Shown: positions 41,817 through 51,396 of the stretch, one piece after another | How the letters are laid out: every line of letters begins with the position of its first letter | Position numbering within the stretch: position 1 is the first letter of the stretch | DNA from: an uncultured Bacteroidales bacterium | Lineage (GTDB): Bacteria > Bacteroidota > Bacteroidia > Bacteroidales > Muribaculaceae | Direction of reading: 5' to 3' | Length of the DNA: 64,000 bases | Assembly: GCA_958418815.1 (NCBI GenBank) | Contig: CATZGB010000004.1 | Span: 41,157-105,156 of the forward strand | Notes under the pieces: generated by a model | What the model saw: the letters and a program-made list of their open reading frames with translations, nothing else | Told to the model about the DNA's origin: nothing | Database searches by the model: none | Translations under genes and position numbers: made by a program

Positions 41817-42995
41817 ATGGCCGGACTATACATACATGTCCCGTTTTGCAGAAGCAAATGCGCTTACTGCGACTTCTACTCGCTCCCTGTGGGAAGCGTT
41901 CTGAAAAAAGATCCGTGCAGCCTTTCCAAATATCTCAAGGCAATACTGACAGAGTTGGAAATGCGAGCCGGTGAGATAAACGAACCCATCAACACCATAT
42001 ATATAGGAGGAGGCACACCGACGGCGGTCCCTATGCCAGAACTCACAGACTTCATTTCCTTAATCACAAAGAAAACAGCCGCAATAAACAGCAGATTCCA
42101 AATCAGCGAGATTATGGAGTTCACGGTTGAGGCAAATCCAGAAGACATATCCAGGGAAACCATTGACAGCTTACGCAAATCTGGCATAGACCGCATAAGT
42201 ATCGGCATTCAGTCTTTTGACACGGCCCAACTCGAAGCCGTAATGCGCCGTCATGACTCCAACACATCCTTGCGAGCATTGGCCGCGTTGAAGGATTCTG
42301 GCATAAACTACTCCGCAGACCTGATATACGGACTCCCAGGCCAGTCGTTAGACAGCTGGTCATCACAGATAAGGACCTTGCTGGATTTCGAGCCACCTCA
42401 CTTTTCCGCATACCTGCTCTCCTACGAGCCTGGGACAAGATTGTACGCGCAAAAAGAACGAGGCAGGGTAAATGAGGCCGACGAACAGACGGCATGCCGG
42501 ATGTATGACATCCTTATAAAATCCGCATCAGACCGAGGATATGACCATTATGAAATCTCGAATTTTTCGCGTCCGGGAATGGCAGCCAAACACAATTCCT
42601 CTTATTGGAACCTCACACCATACCTTGGACTGGGATGTAGCGCCCACAGCTTTGACGGAAACAACAGACGAATAAATCCAGCAAGTCTGGTCTCATATAT
42701 GAAAGCTCTTGACTGCGACAAAAAGACGCTTCCATTAATCGAAGAAGAGGAGACGACAATAAACAAGGTCAACGATTACATCATAACATCCCTGAGAACA
42801 TCCGCAGGGCTTTCAATCCCTATGATAATAAAGAAGTGGGGAGACACGATAGCCACTGAGGTGCGGACAAATCTATCGCCATTATGCGCCACTGGGGGCC
42901 TGACCCCGCTCGGCGATGACTGTTACAGAATTCCTGAGCAACTTTGGCTCAAATCCGATTCCATTATCAGAGATGCAATCCTTGAGGCTGACTAA
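41817..42995 (+). CDS. hemW: Radical SAM heme chaperone HemW
   Basis: 392 aa from ATG 41817. Radical SAM cluster CRSKCAYC with Cys11, Cys15 and Cys18, YIGGGTPT, and the HemW C-terminal domain. Long annotated as oxygen-independent coproporphyrinogen oxidase; the CxxxCxxC spacing and lack of the HemN extension favour HemW. The in-frame extension to 41769 is not conserved. Confidence 0.9.
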   Translation: MAGLYIHVPFCRSKCAYCDFYSLPVGSVLKKDPCSLSKYLKAILTELEMRAGEINEPINTIYIGGGTPTAVPMPELTDFISLITKKTAAINSRFQISEIMEFTVEANPEDISRETIDSLRKSGIDRISIGIQSFDTAQLEAVMRRHDSNTSLRALAALKDSGINYSADLIYGLPGQSLDSWSSQIRTLLDFEPPHFSAYLLSYEPGTRLYAQKERGRVNEADEQTACRMYDILIKSASDRGYDHYEISNFSRPGMAAKHNSSYWNLTPYLGLGCSAHSFDGNNRRINPASLVSYMKALDCDKKTLPLIEEEETTINKVNDYIITSLRTSAGLSIPMIIKKWGDTIATEVRTNLSPLCATGGLTPLGDDCYRIPEQLWLKSDSIIRDAILEAD

Positions 42996-44032
42996 AATCT
43001 ACCCAAACACGCATCCTTACATACATAATCACTATCTGCCATTTTTCCAGCAGCAGGCAAAGACAAGGGTTTGCCAACTGTTTACTCTTGTTAAAATACT
43101 CCTTTTCAGTGAATTAAATGTTAAATAGAGTATCCCGAAACAACTATTTGAGGCCCTGAGAATGTTATATTTGTAAACTGACCTACGGTCAGACGAGAAT
43201 ATTGAAATAATTTCCAGCCAAGATTCAAGTCAAGCCCTAAAGGTCGTTTTAGGGCCAAATAGTTGACACGGATTTGCCTAATAGCTCCAAGTTAAGATAT
43301 TGCCCTGTTTACAAATCAGAACAATATGCCACCTGGAATTTGAACACGAGAATTCAAGTATGTTTTCTGGAGTATATCGAACTAAAATTTACCCCGCCAA
43401 ATTCAAGTTGCATTTTCAAATAGCATTGTTTATATATCCCCATCCTCTCGGTTTTAAAACGCAAATCAACCAGTGTTAACATCTGCACATTCCAAATTTT
43501 CATTTCGGGTGTGTGAAATTTACATTTCCAATCCAATATTTGGCAAATAATTCGTGATTTGGATTCACATTCCAAGAGTTCTCTCCTGTAATCTTTACAG
43601 AATGGTCGCTACAAATCCAAACATATGATTCCAGAATACAAATTTTGTAGCCAATTCAATCATTAACATTATTTCGCATATGCCATAATGCGCTAATTCT
43701 CATACCTGTTATAATTATTATTTAAACAACCAGTTTAATATATCTATGCACATACGCCTTTAATCCACATATCACGAAATCCCGATTAGACAAACCTCTA
43801 TACGCCACTATAAGTATAAAATAAATCCAACCAATACTTTAATACACTATCTTAAATAGGCGTTTACTGGCGCAAATATTCGTCAAGCCATTTGTATTTA
43901 GGAATCCACAAGCCTCGCCCTGTTTGTTTGTCTAAATTTGCATTTTCAAAGCACTGGATTTGCAATTTCGTCCATGTTGTTTTTATCTGCAAACCGCAGG
44001 CTTGGCATTTACATCTCGAAATCTTCCGCGCT
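42996..44032. other. AT-rich non-coding stretch
   Basis: About 1 kb with many stops in all frames. It contains one hairpin (GCCCTAAA at 43234-43241 with TTTAGGGC at 43248-43255) and a copy of AAATTTGCATTT at 43934-43945. No gene or RNA I recognise. Confidence 0.6.
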
Positions 44033-44073
44033 AAATGCAAATTTGCATTTATCCTCCGTAAATTTGCATTTAT
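44033..44073. promoter_or_regulatory. Palindromic operator-like cluster before the XRE gene
   Basis: AAATGCAAATTTGCATTT (44033-44050) is a perfect 18-bp palindrome. Its right half AAATTTGCATTT recurs at 44060-44071, 21 bp (two helix turns) away. The second copy covers the promoter -33 box. Confidence 0.55.
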
Positions 44074-44094
44074 CAATTCTAATTATTAAATTTG
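44063..44094 (+). promoter_or_regulatory. Promoter of the XRE-type regulator
   Basis: TTTG at 44063-44066, 20 bp, TAAATTTG at 44087-44094. Confidence 0.6.
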
Positions 44095-44163
44095 CAATTC
44101 AAAAAGACATCCCTTGGATTTCAAAAATCCAATTTACAATCAACAATTCAACCCAACTGACAT

Positions 44164-44877
44164 ATGGATTTGGTGAATCGCCTCAAATATTATATGGATT
44201 ATGCCCAGGTAACCATATCCCAATTTGCCGACAGATGTGGAATCCCCCGCCCAACGATGTCTCAACTCATAAATGGCAGGAACAAACGCATTTCAGATGA
44301 AGTCATCAGTAAAATCCACAACGCGTTTCCCGACCTATCTGTCTTATGGCTGATGTTTGGCGAAGGAGATATGACGACCAACGCAAATATCGAAACCTCA
44401 GAGCCTCAAATCGTAGCAAAAGGCGCACCACTCCCCCATCAAACCGCTGACTTACAGCAGCATAACCCGCAAAACGCCAACAATGAGGCCTGCGCTCAAG
44501 AAACTCCATCCAGCGAAACATTCGAAAATCTGCTGTTTGAAACACCTCAGGATGAGCCATTCCGCATAAATGCATCGCAAATCGAGGACAGCGCGCCCAA
44601 AGACAACATCCTGTTTGAGACATCTCCGGCTTGCAATGACCAACCGGGCGCACCACACAATCCCCCACAAACAATTCCGGCGCAGGCAGACAACCTCCAC
44701 GACATTACCCGAACCCTTGGCGCGAATATAGCCCCACCCCCTGCCTCCTCTTCTCAGGCCGAGACATCCTCAGAGGATAAACGCATATCCATATCTCCGG
44801 ATGCCCATAAAAAGATCACGAATATTGTGGTGTTCTATTCCGACAACTCTTTCCAGTCGTTCCTGCCCGACTCCTGA
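44164..44877 (+). CDS. XRE-family helix-turn-helix protein with long linker
   Basis: 237 aa. The N-terminal 70 residues are a lambda-repressor-like HTH (VTISQFADRCGIPRPTMSQLINGRN, shortened here to its core DRCGIPRPTMSQLI). A disordered Pro/Gln/Asn-rich linker (about 75-205) leads to a short conserved tail KKITNIVVFY. It may bind the palindromes in its own leader (inference). Target genes are unknown. Confidence 0.8.
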   Translation: MDLVNRLKYYMDYAQVTISQFADRCGIPRPTMSQLINGRNKRISDEVISKIHNAFPDLSVLWLMFGEGDMTTNANIETSEPQIVAKGAPLPHQTADLQQHNPQNANNEACAQETPSSETFENLLFETPQDEPFRINASQIEDSAPKDNILFETSPACNDQPGAPHNPPQTIPAQADNLHDITRTLGANIAPPPASSSQAETSSEDKRISISPDAHKKITNIVVFYSDNSFQSFLPDS

Positions 44878-44913
44878 TTCCATCTGACGCCATCTGACAC
44901 CATCACAATACAA

Positions 44914-44957
44914 GGCCCCGGAACACCCTTTGCAGGGCTGTTCCGGGGCCGTTTTTA
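44914..44957. terminator. Terminator between the XRE gene and lpxA
   Basis: 12-bp stem (44914-44925 and 44939-44950) with an inner CCCTTTGCAGGG hairpin, then GTTTTT. Confidence 0.88.
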
Positions 44958-44980
44958 GCCTTATATGGACAGGAATTACG

Positions 44981-45757
44981 TCAGACGTATCCCCTTACAA
45001 TTCCACGCTTGGAATTGCGTATGAACTCGATGATTTCATCACGCTCTTTGGTAGCCGGAAGCTCGGCCTCGATGCGATCCACGGCATCGGTGACATTGAG
45101 ACGCGAGAGATAAAGATAACGGTATATCTCCTGAATCTCACGTATCTGGTCGTTGGTAAAATTGCGCCTGCGCAGGCCAATTGAATTGATTCCGGTATAC
45201 GCGATAGGATCACGGCCGGCTTTCACAAAGGGAGGTATGTCTTTGTTGATTCTTGAGCCGCCCTGAATCATCACATGAGTCCCGAGATGGCTGAACTGAT
45301 GAATCAGCGTACCACCTCCGATAACTGCGAAATCATCAACTTGCACCTCTCCGGCGAGCTGTGACGAGTTGGATATTATCACATTGTTGCCGACAATGCA
45401 ATCGTGGGCGACATGCGAATACGCCATTATGAGGCAGTTGTTGCCGACCACGGTCTTGCCTTTGGCGACAGTGCCACGGTTGACTGTGACACATTCTCGT
45501 ATAGTGGTATTGTCTCCGATGACAGCAACGGTGTCTTCCCCCTTGAATTTCAAGTCTTGAGGAATCCCCGAAATCACCGCCCCGGGAAAGATGTTGCAGT
45601 GTTTACCTATCCTGGCCCCCTCCATGATCGTCACATTGCTGCATATATGTGAACCTTCGCCAATTTCGACATTCTGGTCGATGGTCACAAAGGGATCGAT
45701 GACGACGCTGGGATGGATTTTAGCCGCAGGATGGATATAGGCAAATGGCTGTTTCAT
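44981..45757 (-). CDS. lpxA: UDP-N-acetylglucosamine acyltransferase
   Basis: 258 aa. First step of lipid A synthesis. Left-handed beta-helix of hexapeptide repeats from residue 8, catalytic His118 in YSHVAHDC, and the helical C-terminal domain. Last gene of lpxD-lpxC/fabZ-lpxA, 16 bp after the fusion gene. Confidence 0.96.
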   Translation of the reverse strand: MKQPFAYIHPAAKIHPSVVIDPFVTIDQNVEIGEGSHICSNVTIMEGARIGKHCNIFPGAVISGIPQDLKFKGEDTVAVIGDNTTIRECVTVNRGTVAKGKTVVGNNCLIMAYSHVAHDCIVGNNVIISNSSQLAGEVQVDDFAVIGGGTLIHQFSHLGTHVMIQGGSRINKDIPPFVKAGRDPIAYTGINSIGLRRRNFTNDQIREIQEIYRYLYLSRLNVTDAVDRIEAELPATKERDEIIEFIRNSKRGIVRGYV

Positions 45758-45773
45758 TCTGAATGCTTAGGCG

Positions 45774-47156
45774 TTACTTGTTTTTTACCATCTGGGCCAT
45801 GAACTCGCATTCACACACCACCTTGTCGCCGACAAACGCCACGCCTTTCATCAGCGCGCATCCTCGACGCAACGGGGTCATGAACGACACATGGAACAGC
45901 AGGGTGTCTCCGGGCACGACTTTCTGACGGAATTTCACGTTGTCAATCTTCATAAAATATGTCGAATAGGTCTCAGGCTCTTCAACAGTGGCAAGCACAA
46001 GAAGACCACCAGTCTGCGCCATAGCCTCAATGAGAAGCACTCCGGGCATCACAGGCTCCTGGGGGAAGTGGCCCTGGAAGAAAGGCTCATTGACCGTGAC
46101 ATTCTTCACACCTACGATGAAAGTCTCGCCGCGGTCGATGATTTTGTCTACCAGCAGCATCGGATAACGATGGGGCAGATGCTCGCGGATATCATTGATA
46201 TCCATAAGCGGGGCCTGTGAAGGATTGTAAGAAGGCGCCTGCAGTTCCTGACGCTGGATTTCCTTGCGTATCTGCTTGGCGAAAGTGGTGTTGATCTTGT
46301 GACCCGGACGGCAGGCTATGATGCGGCCCTTCAACGGACGACCGATAAGGGCGGTGTCGCCCAGCACATCCAGCAGCTTGTGGCGGGCTGGCTCATTCTC
46401 AAATTCCAACGGACGGTTGTTGATAAACCCAAGCTCATTCACCTGCTTGTGCTCAACCCCCATGAGGTCGGATATGTGGTCAAGCTTCTCCTGGGCCATC
46501 TCCTTGTCGTAGATGACAATCGCGTTGTCAAGGTCGCCACCCTTGATGAGGTTGGCGTTCAGCAGAGGCTCGATTTCACGGACAAACACGAATGTGCGGC
46601 TGCCGCTGATTTCCTGTTTGAACTCCGACATATTCTCCAGACGCGCGAACTGGTTGGCGAGCACGGGTGAGTCATATGAAATCATCACATCCACCGAGAA
46701 GTCATTGTCGGGAAGCACAGTAAGATGTGCGCCGGTCTGCGGATCACGCACCTCAATCTTGCGTTTCACCACATAGAAGTTCTTGTCAGCGCTCTGCTCA
46801 GTCAAACCGACACGCTCTATCGCCTCGCTGAACTGGCGGGCGCTGCCGTCAAGAATAGGGATTTCGGGGCCGGTGACCTTGATAAGGCAGTTGTCGACCC
46901 CGGCGGCATAAAGTGCAGCCAAAGCGTGCTCGACAGTCGAGACCCTGACATCTCCCCTGGCGAGGACAGTGCCACGGTCAGTGTCGGTCACATTCTCGGC
47001 CAGCGCGTCTATTACAGGTTCGCCGTCGAGATCCACTCGTTGGATCTTGTAGCCATGGTTTTCAGGAGCGGGCAGAAATGTGGCCTCGATTTCCAATCCG
47101 GTATGAAGGCCTTTCCCCTTTACGGAGAATTCGCCGTTAAGAGTTAGCTGTTTCAT
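45774..47156 (-). CDS. lpxC-fabZ: Bifunctional LpxC deacetylase / FabZ dehydratase
   Basis: 460 aa fusion, standard in Bacteroidetes. LpxC half (1-300): zinc ligands His77 in STVEHALAAL, and His and Asp in ARHKLLDVLGD; catalytic His in ACRPGH. FabZ half (about 315-460): LPHRYPMLLVDKI and GHFPQEPVMPGVLLIEAMAQ with the His/Glu pair. It couples lipid A commitment to fatty-acid dehydration. Its start shares one base with the lpxD stop. Confidence 0.97.
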   Translation of the reverse strand: MKQLTLNGEFSVKGKGLHTGLEIEATFLPAPENHGYKIQRVDLDGEPVIDALAENVTDTDRGTVLARGDVRVSTVEHALAALYAAGVDNCLIKVTGPEIPILDGSARQFSEAIERVGLTEQSADKNFYVVKRKIEVRDPQTGAHLTVLPDNDFSVDVMISYDSPVLANQFARLENMSEFKQEISGSRTFVFVREIEPLLNANLIKGGDLDNAIVIYDKEMAQEKLDHISDLMGVEHKQVNELGFINNRPLEFENEPARHKLLDVLGDTALIGRPLKGRIIACRPGHKINTTFAKQIRKEIQRQELQAPSYNPSQAPLMDINDIREHLPHRYPMLLVDKIIDRGETFIVGVKNVTVNEPFFQGHFPQEPVMPGVLLIEAMAQTGGLLVLATVEEPETYSTYFMKIDNVKFRQKVVPGDTLLFHVSFMTPLRRGCALMKGVAFVGDKVVCECEFMAQMVKNK

Positions 47157-48181
47157 TATTTTTGTTTTGTGATATTTTCGAGATTTTTTACCCGGTCGAA
47201 CAGTTCGCCGAGGTTTTTCTGATAAACGACATTGCGGGCATACTTCTTCATATCCACCGCCGGCGCTCCCATCATTCGGGAATCAGAGGGAATACTTGAC
47301 GCGACCCCAGACTGGGCGCCGATCTGCACACGATCCCCGACAGTGATATGCCCGGCAAGACCTACCTGGCCGCCGAACATGCATCGGTCGCCGACTTTGG
47401 TCGAACCGGCAATGCCTACCTGGGCCGCCATCACCGTATGTTCGCCAATCCGGCAGTTGTGTGCGATTTGCACAAGGTTGTCGAGCTTGGTGCCTCGACC
47501 GATTACAGTCGACCCCATCATGGCACGGTCAACCGTGGTGTTGGCCCCCAGCTCCACGTCATCCTCCAGGACGACATTTCCAAGCTGGGGAATCTTCTTG
47601 TAACCGTCATCAGTGGGGGCGAACCCGAATCCGTCAGCGCCAATCACGCATCCCGAATGGAGAACACACCGCTCCCCTATCCGGCAATTATGATAGACCT
47701 TCACACCCGGCTTCAATATGGCACCGTCGCCAATCTCGACATTGTCACCGAGATACACCTGGGGGAAAATCTTCACACCCCGGCCCAGCTTCACACCCCG
47801 GCCGATATACGCGAACGCCCCGACATACGCATCCTCGGGAATCTCAACCCCCTCGGACACATAGCAAGGCTGCTCCACCCCTTGATATTTTGGCTCAAGG
47901 GCTTCCGCCGCAATGTCAAGCAATTGCGCTATGGTGGCATACGGGTCATCCACTCTTATCAATGTGGCTTTCACCGGACGCTCGACCGAGAAATCTCTCT
48001 TGACCAGGACTACCGACGAACCTGTCTGGTAGATATAATGGTCATATTTCGGATTGGCAAGAAATGACAACGCGCCTGGGCGACCTTCTTCAATCTTAGC
48101 GAACGTCGATACGGTAGCGTTGCCGTCTCCTTCGACAGTGCCGCCAACCATGGCGGCTATTTGCTCTGCTGTGAACTGCAT
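47156..48181 (-). CDS. lpxD: UDP-3-O-acylglucosamine N-acyltransferase
   Basis: 341 aa from ATG 48181. Third step of lipid A synthesis. N-terminal uridine-binding domain (about 1-100), left-handed beta-helix (about 105-290) with catalytic His in VQIAHNCRIGEH, C-terminal helix. First gene of the operon, divergent from rsmG. The frame to 48223 adds no conserved residues. Confidence 0.95.
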   Translation of the reverse strand: MQFTAEQIAAMVGGTVEGDGNATVSTFAKIEEGRPGALSFLANPKYDHYIYQTGSSVVLVKRDFSVERPVKATLIRVDDPYATIAQLLDIAAEALEPKYQGVEQPCYVSEGVEIPEDAYVGAFAYIGRGVKLGRGVKIFPQVYLGDNVEIGDGAILKPGVKVYHNCRIGERCVLHSGCVIGADGFGFAPTDDGYKKIPQLGNVVLEDDVELGANTTVDRAMMGSTVIGRGTKLDNLVQIAHNCRIGEHTVMAAQVGIAGSTKVGDRCMFGGQVGLAGHITVGDRVQIGAQSGVASSIPSDSRMMGAPAVDMKKYARNVVYQKNLGELFDRVKNLENITKQK

Positions 48182-48369
48182 TTTATGGTATGATATCTTG
48201 CGCGTCTGGCACACCGGAAGCATCCCAGACCTGCGGCCTGCATGCAGGTGTCATGGATGACACCCCCCGACAGAACCGCCCAAGGAGCAAAGCACCCCTT
48301 GTCACGCACACTTTTACAATTTGCAAAGTTGGCAATTTTTTTCGAGATATCCAAAAATAGGCAAAAGGT

Positions 48370-48400
48370 TTTGCCGACACATCTTTTTATCCTAAATTTG
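48370..48400 (+). promoter_or_regulatory. Promoter of rsmG, implying a leaderless mRNA
   Basis: TTTG at 48370-48373, 19 bp, TAAATTTG at 48393-48400, only four bases before ATG 48405. Confidence 0.6.
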
Positions 48401-48404
48401 CAAC

Positions 48405-49067
48405 ATGACAACCACAAACCAAGCCACCGCGCCCCTGCCCTCGCAGGCCGACATCATTTTTGGGTATTTCCCAGACTTGAGCGACACCCAACGCCAGCAA
48501 TTTGAGTTATTAGGCCAGCTCTACACCGAATGGAATGAGAAAATCAATGTGATTTCCCGCAAAGACATAGACAATCTCTACCCTCACCATGTCCTCCACA
48601 GCCTCGCCATAGCCAGGTTTATCACGCCGGCAGAAGGGACTGAGATTCTCGACTTCGGATGTGGAGGCGGGTTCCCAGGCATTCCGCTCGCGATAATATG
48701 GCCCCATTGCAAATTCCATCTCATCGACCGCATCGGCAAAAAAATCAAGGTCGCCCAGGAAGTCGCGCGCGCCATCGGACTTGCGAATGTCACATTCCAA
48801 CACGGCGACGCAGGCGAATGCCACCGTAAATTCGACTTCGTGGTAAGCCGCGCGGTGATGCGCCTCGAAGCGCTTTCCCCTTTGGCCAAACGCAACATTT
48901 CCCCAAAATCCCGCAACAAACTTCCAAACGGCCTTATTTGTTTAAAAGGCGGAGACCTGGCATCTGAAGTCGAGGCGTCAAAGGGCGACACATTGGAAGT
49001 CCCACTCTCAGACTTTTTCAAAGAGCCATTCTTCGAGACAAAAAAGCTCATATACAAACCACTCTGA
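48405..49067 (+). CDS. rsmG: 16S rRNA (guanine527-N7)-methyltransferase
   Basis: 220 aa. SAM-dependent Rossmann methyltransferase. IDNLYPHHVLHSL near residue 62, SAM site ILDFGCGGGFPGIPLA near residue 82, HLIDRIGKKIKV and FVVSRAVMRLE. Modifies the 530 loop of 16S rRNA. About 15 extra N-terminal residues precede the usual start. Confidence 0.94.
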   Translation: MTTTNQATAPLPSQADIIFGYFPDLSDTQRQQFELLGQLYTEWNEKINVISRKDIDNLYPHHVLHSLAIARFITPAEGTEILDFGCGGGFPGIPLAIIWPHCKFHLIDRIGKKIKVAQEVARAIGLANVTFQHGDAGECHRKFDFVVSRAVMRLEALSPLAKRNISPKSRNKLPNGLICLKGGDLASEVEASKGDTLEVPLSDFFKEPFFETKKLIYKPL

Positions 49068-49092
49068 CAACAGCCGTAAAAACATCTTGAAC

Positions 49093-49734
49093 ATGGTCAA
49101 CATAGAGCACTTCGTATTCAATCCATTCCAAGAGACCACATACCTGATATGGGACACTGACACGCGCGAGGCCGCGATCGTGGATCCTGGAATGGCTACC
49201 CCGCAAGAAGAAAAACGCCTCGACACCGCTATAAATGACAAGAACCTAAGCATCAAGGCCATATTGCTCACGCATGCACATGTTGACCATACTTTCGGCG
49301 TGGAATACGCCAAGTCTCATTACGACGCCCCGGTGTTGCTACACAAAGCTGATGATTTTCTTGGCAAGCAGCGTGCCGAGCAGGCAAAGAGGTTTCACCT
49401 CCCGGTTGAATTGGGGCCGCTCGTCGCCGACCGGTTCATTGACGAGGGGGAAGTCCTCTCCCTGGGTGACAACAAAATCTTTGCCCTGCATGCGCCGGGG
49501 CATTCTCCCGGCAGTCTTCTGTTTTACATACCGGCTGCGAAGTCGCTAATATCAGGAGACGTACTTTTCCAACGCAGCATTGGCCGCACAGACCTTCCGG
49601 GCGGCAGCTATCCTCAACTTATCGCAAGCATAAACGGCAAAATCACAACTTTGCCCCCATCGACCATCGTATATCCCGGCCATGGGCCGTCTACAACCGT
49701 GGGAGAGGAAATGCGATACAATCCATATTTCTAA
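49093..49734 (+). CDS. Metallo-beta-lactamase-fold hydrolase (glyoxalase II-like)
   Basis: 213 aa from ATG 49093. Zinc ligands THAHVDH near residue 60, APGHSPGS, LISGDVLF and VYPGHGP, the complete set of hydroxyacylglutathione-hydrolase-like enzymes. Bacteroidetes lack glutathione in most cases, so the true thioester substrate is open. ATG 49093 is preferred to TTG 49087. Confidence 0.88.
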   Translation: MVNIEHFVFNPFQETTYLIWDTDTREAAIVDPGMATPQEEKRLDTAINDKNLSIKAILLTHAHVDHTFGVEYAKSHYDAPVLLHKADDFLGKQRAEQAKRFHLPVELGPLVADRFIDEGEVLSLGDNKIFALHAPGHSPGSLLFYIPAAKSLISGDVLFQRSIGRTDLPGGSYPQLIASINGKITTLPPSTIVYPGHGPSTTVGEEMRYNPYF

Positions 49735-49789
49735 ACCTCAGCTCTGAATGGTAAAATCCACAATCAGACAACATATTTTACAATAAACG

Positions 49790-49827
49790 AAAGGCGGGCT
49801 TGCGATTTAATCGACAAACCTGCCTTT
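49790..49827. terminator. Terminator between convergent genes
   Basis: AAAGGCGGGCTTGCGA (49790-49805) pairs with the arm at 49811-49827 using several G-T pairs. Confidence 0.65.
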
Positions 49828-49849
49828 AACCTATTCAATCAAATATTGG

Positions 49850-51298
49850 TCACAAACGAACCTTGAAGCTTGCCGAACCAACTTTCACGACATAAATGCC
49901 GGCAGGCAATTCAGCTGACACAAAATAATCGTCGGATGCAACAGCCTCATTCATCACCATCGCGCCTGACATAGTGTAGACCGTAATTGTGTTTCCAAGG
50001 CCATTGATGACCCTGATGGAGCCGGAGGCAACAGCCACCTCCACATCAAACCCGGACTCCACGCCGACGGCCTCCACTCCAGACTGCGAAGAAGACTGGG
50101 CGAACACTGGCAAAGATGGGAACCAATAGTTCTCAATCATCGGATAATCCTTCAGCTTCATACCATCTGCCGTATAGCGCCTGACTATGTACGCCTGACT
50201 GCCGTAACCCTGGAACAACGACATATACAACTCACCGGAAACCGGAGAGACACGCATCGAGCACCCATAAAGCGACCAACCGTCACCTTCCTCGCTCAGA
50301 TCAATGATTTTTTCAAACGAACGGCTGTCTATGTCAAATTTGAATATCTCTGAGCCCGAATCCCAGCTGCTCGAGCCTCCATTCCAATAGAGAGAGTTGC
50401 TCACTGCCGACGCACAGAATCCGTCTGGAGTCCACGCATACCATGAATTGGCTGGCGCATAAACCGATGACGGCACATCGACGATTTCAGTGGCGAGGGT
50501 TTCCGGATCAACACGCAGAAGATATGGCAGCGTGCCGCCGTTTCCAGATGTCGATGAGGCAACACTGCACCACAACGAGCCATCCTTTGCGACAACCACC
50601 GAACCGATTCCGGCTCCTTCCTTGACCAAGTCGAAGGATATGGTGTCAGCCACCTTGTCTTCCGACGGATCGACAACAAGCAGACCAAGTTTCTGATGTG
50701 CCACAAATACTTTCCCCGCAGCCCTGACCATAGAGCCAGACTGCCCGGAATAGAGCGAGCCTCCCTCCTCTTCAGTACCGGTGATTTTCCCGATGATTTC
50801 CGATGAGTCAAGGTCAAGCGCCCATACGCCGTTGCTCGACGACACATATCCCTTGTGCTCATCCACCCCGAGGAAACTGCGACCGTCGACGTTTCCTCCG
50901 TCAGGGTCAATGTCGGCCAGCTGGTATTCAATCTTCATTGAACTCGCATCTGCCACATTGATGCGGCCTCCGGCAATAGATGCCCCGGGGTCTTTTGGCT
51001 GCTTGCAGATGATATAGAACTTCCCATTCCAGATTTCTCCGGCCTCGGCAGTCGCGCCAAGCTGTTTGTTGTCGTTACAGGCCTCTATAACCCTGTAATG
51101 CCAATAATCACCACCTTCGGCATCCGGCAGAAGATAATTGAGCGTGGAGTTGTTGTGGCCATACCAGTCTTCATTGATGATGAAGAGTCCTTTTGAGAAG
51201 TCAATCTCCTCGTCTGCCATAGCGACAGGCGTGGAAAAAAGCATAGCGAGGGCTGCGGTTGCCCCCGAGAGGCAACCGAAACGGGTGAATTTTCCCAT
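49850..51298 (-). CDS. Secreted beta-propeller protein (DUF5074/YncE-like) with sorting-like tail
   Basis: 482 aa. Signal peptide to about residue 28. Residues about 35-390 look like a seven-bladed propeller of the DUF5074 type (FIINEDWYGHNNSTLNYL, the partner of NEGNMGSNKCSLDYF in BtuG). The last 65 residues (TITVYTMSGAMV ... GIYVVKVG) resemble a sorting domain. Last gene of the cobalamin-riboswitch operon, so a second surface corrinoid-binding protein is possible (inference). Confidence 0.75.
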   Translation of the reverse strand: MGKFTRFGCLSGATAALAMLFSTPVAMADEEIDFSKGLFIINEDWYGHNNSTLNYLLPDAEGGDYWHYRVIEACNDNKQLGATAEAGEIWNGKFYIICKQPKDPGASIAGGRINVADASSMKIEYQLADIDPDGGNVDGRSFLGVDEHKGYVSSSNGVWALDLDSSEIIGKITGTEEEGGSLYSGQSGSMVRAAGKVFVAHQKLGLLVVDPSEDKVADTISFDLVKEGAGIGSVVVAKDGSLWCSVASSTSGNGGTLPYLLRVDPETLATEIVDVPSSVYAPANSWYAWTPDGFCASAVSNSLYWNGGSSSWDSGSEIFKFDIDSRSFEKIIDLSEEGDGWSLYGCSMRVSPVSGELYMSLFQGYGSQAYIVRRYTADGMKLKDYPMIENYWFPSLPVFAQSSSQSGVEAVGVESGFDVEVAVASGSIRVINGLGNTITVYTMSGAMVMNEAVASDDYFVSAELPAGIYVVKVGSASFKVRL

Positions 51299-51396
51299 TG
51301 TTTTTTTGCTGTTAGTTTTTTAATTTAAAGAATGATTATCTGCTTTTCCGGACAAGCCGATAACCATATATAATTTTCAATGCATTATTATCATAT

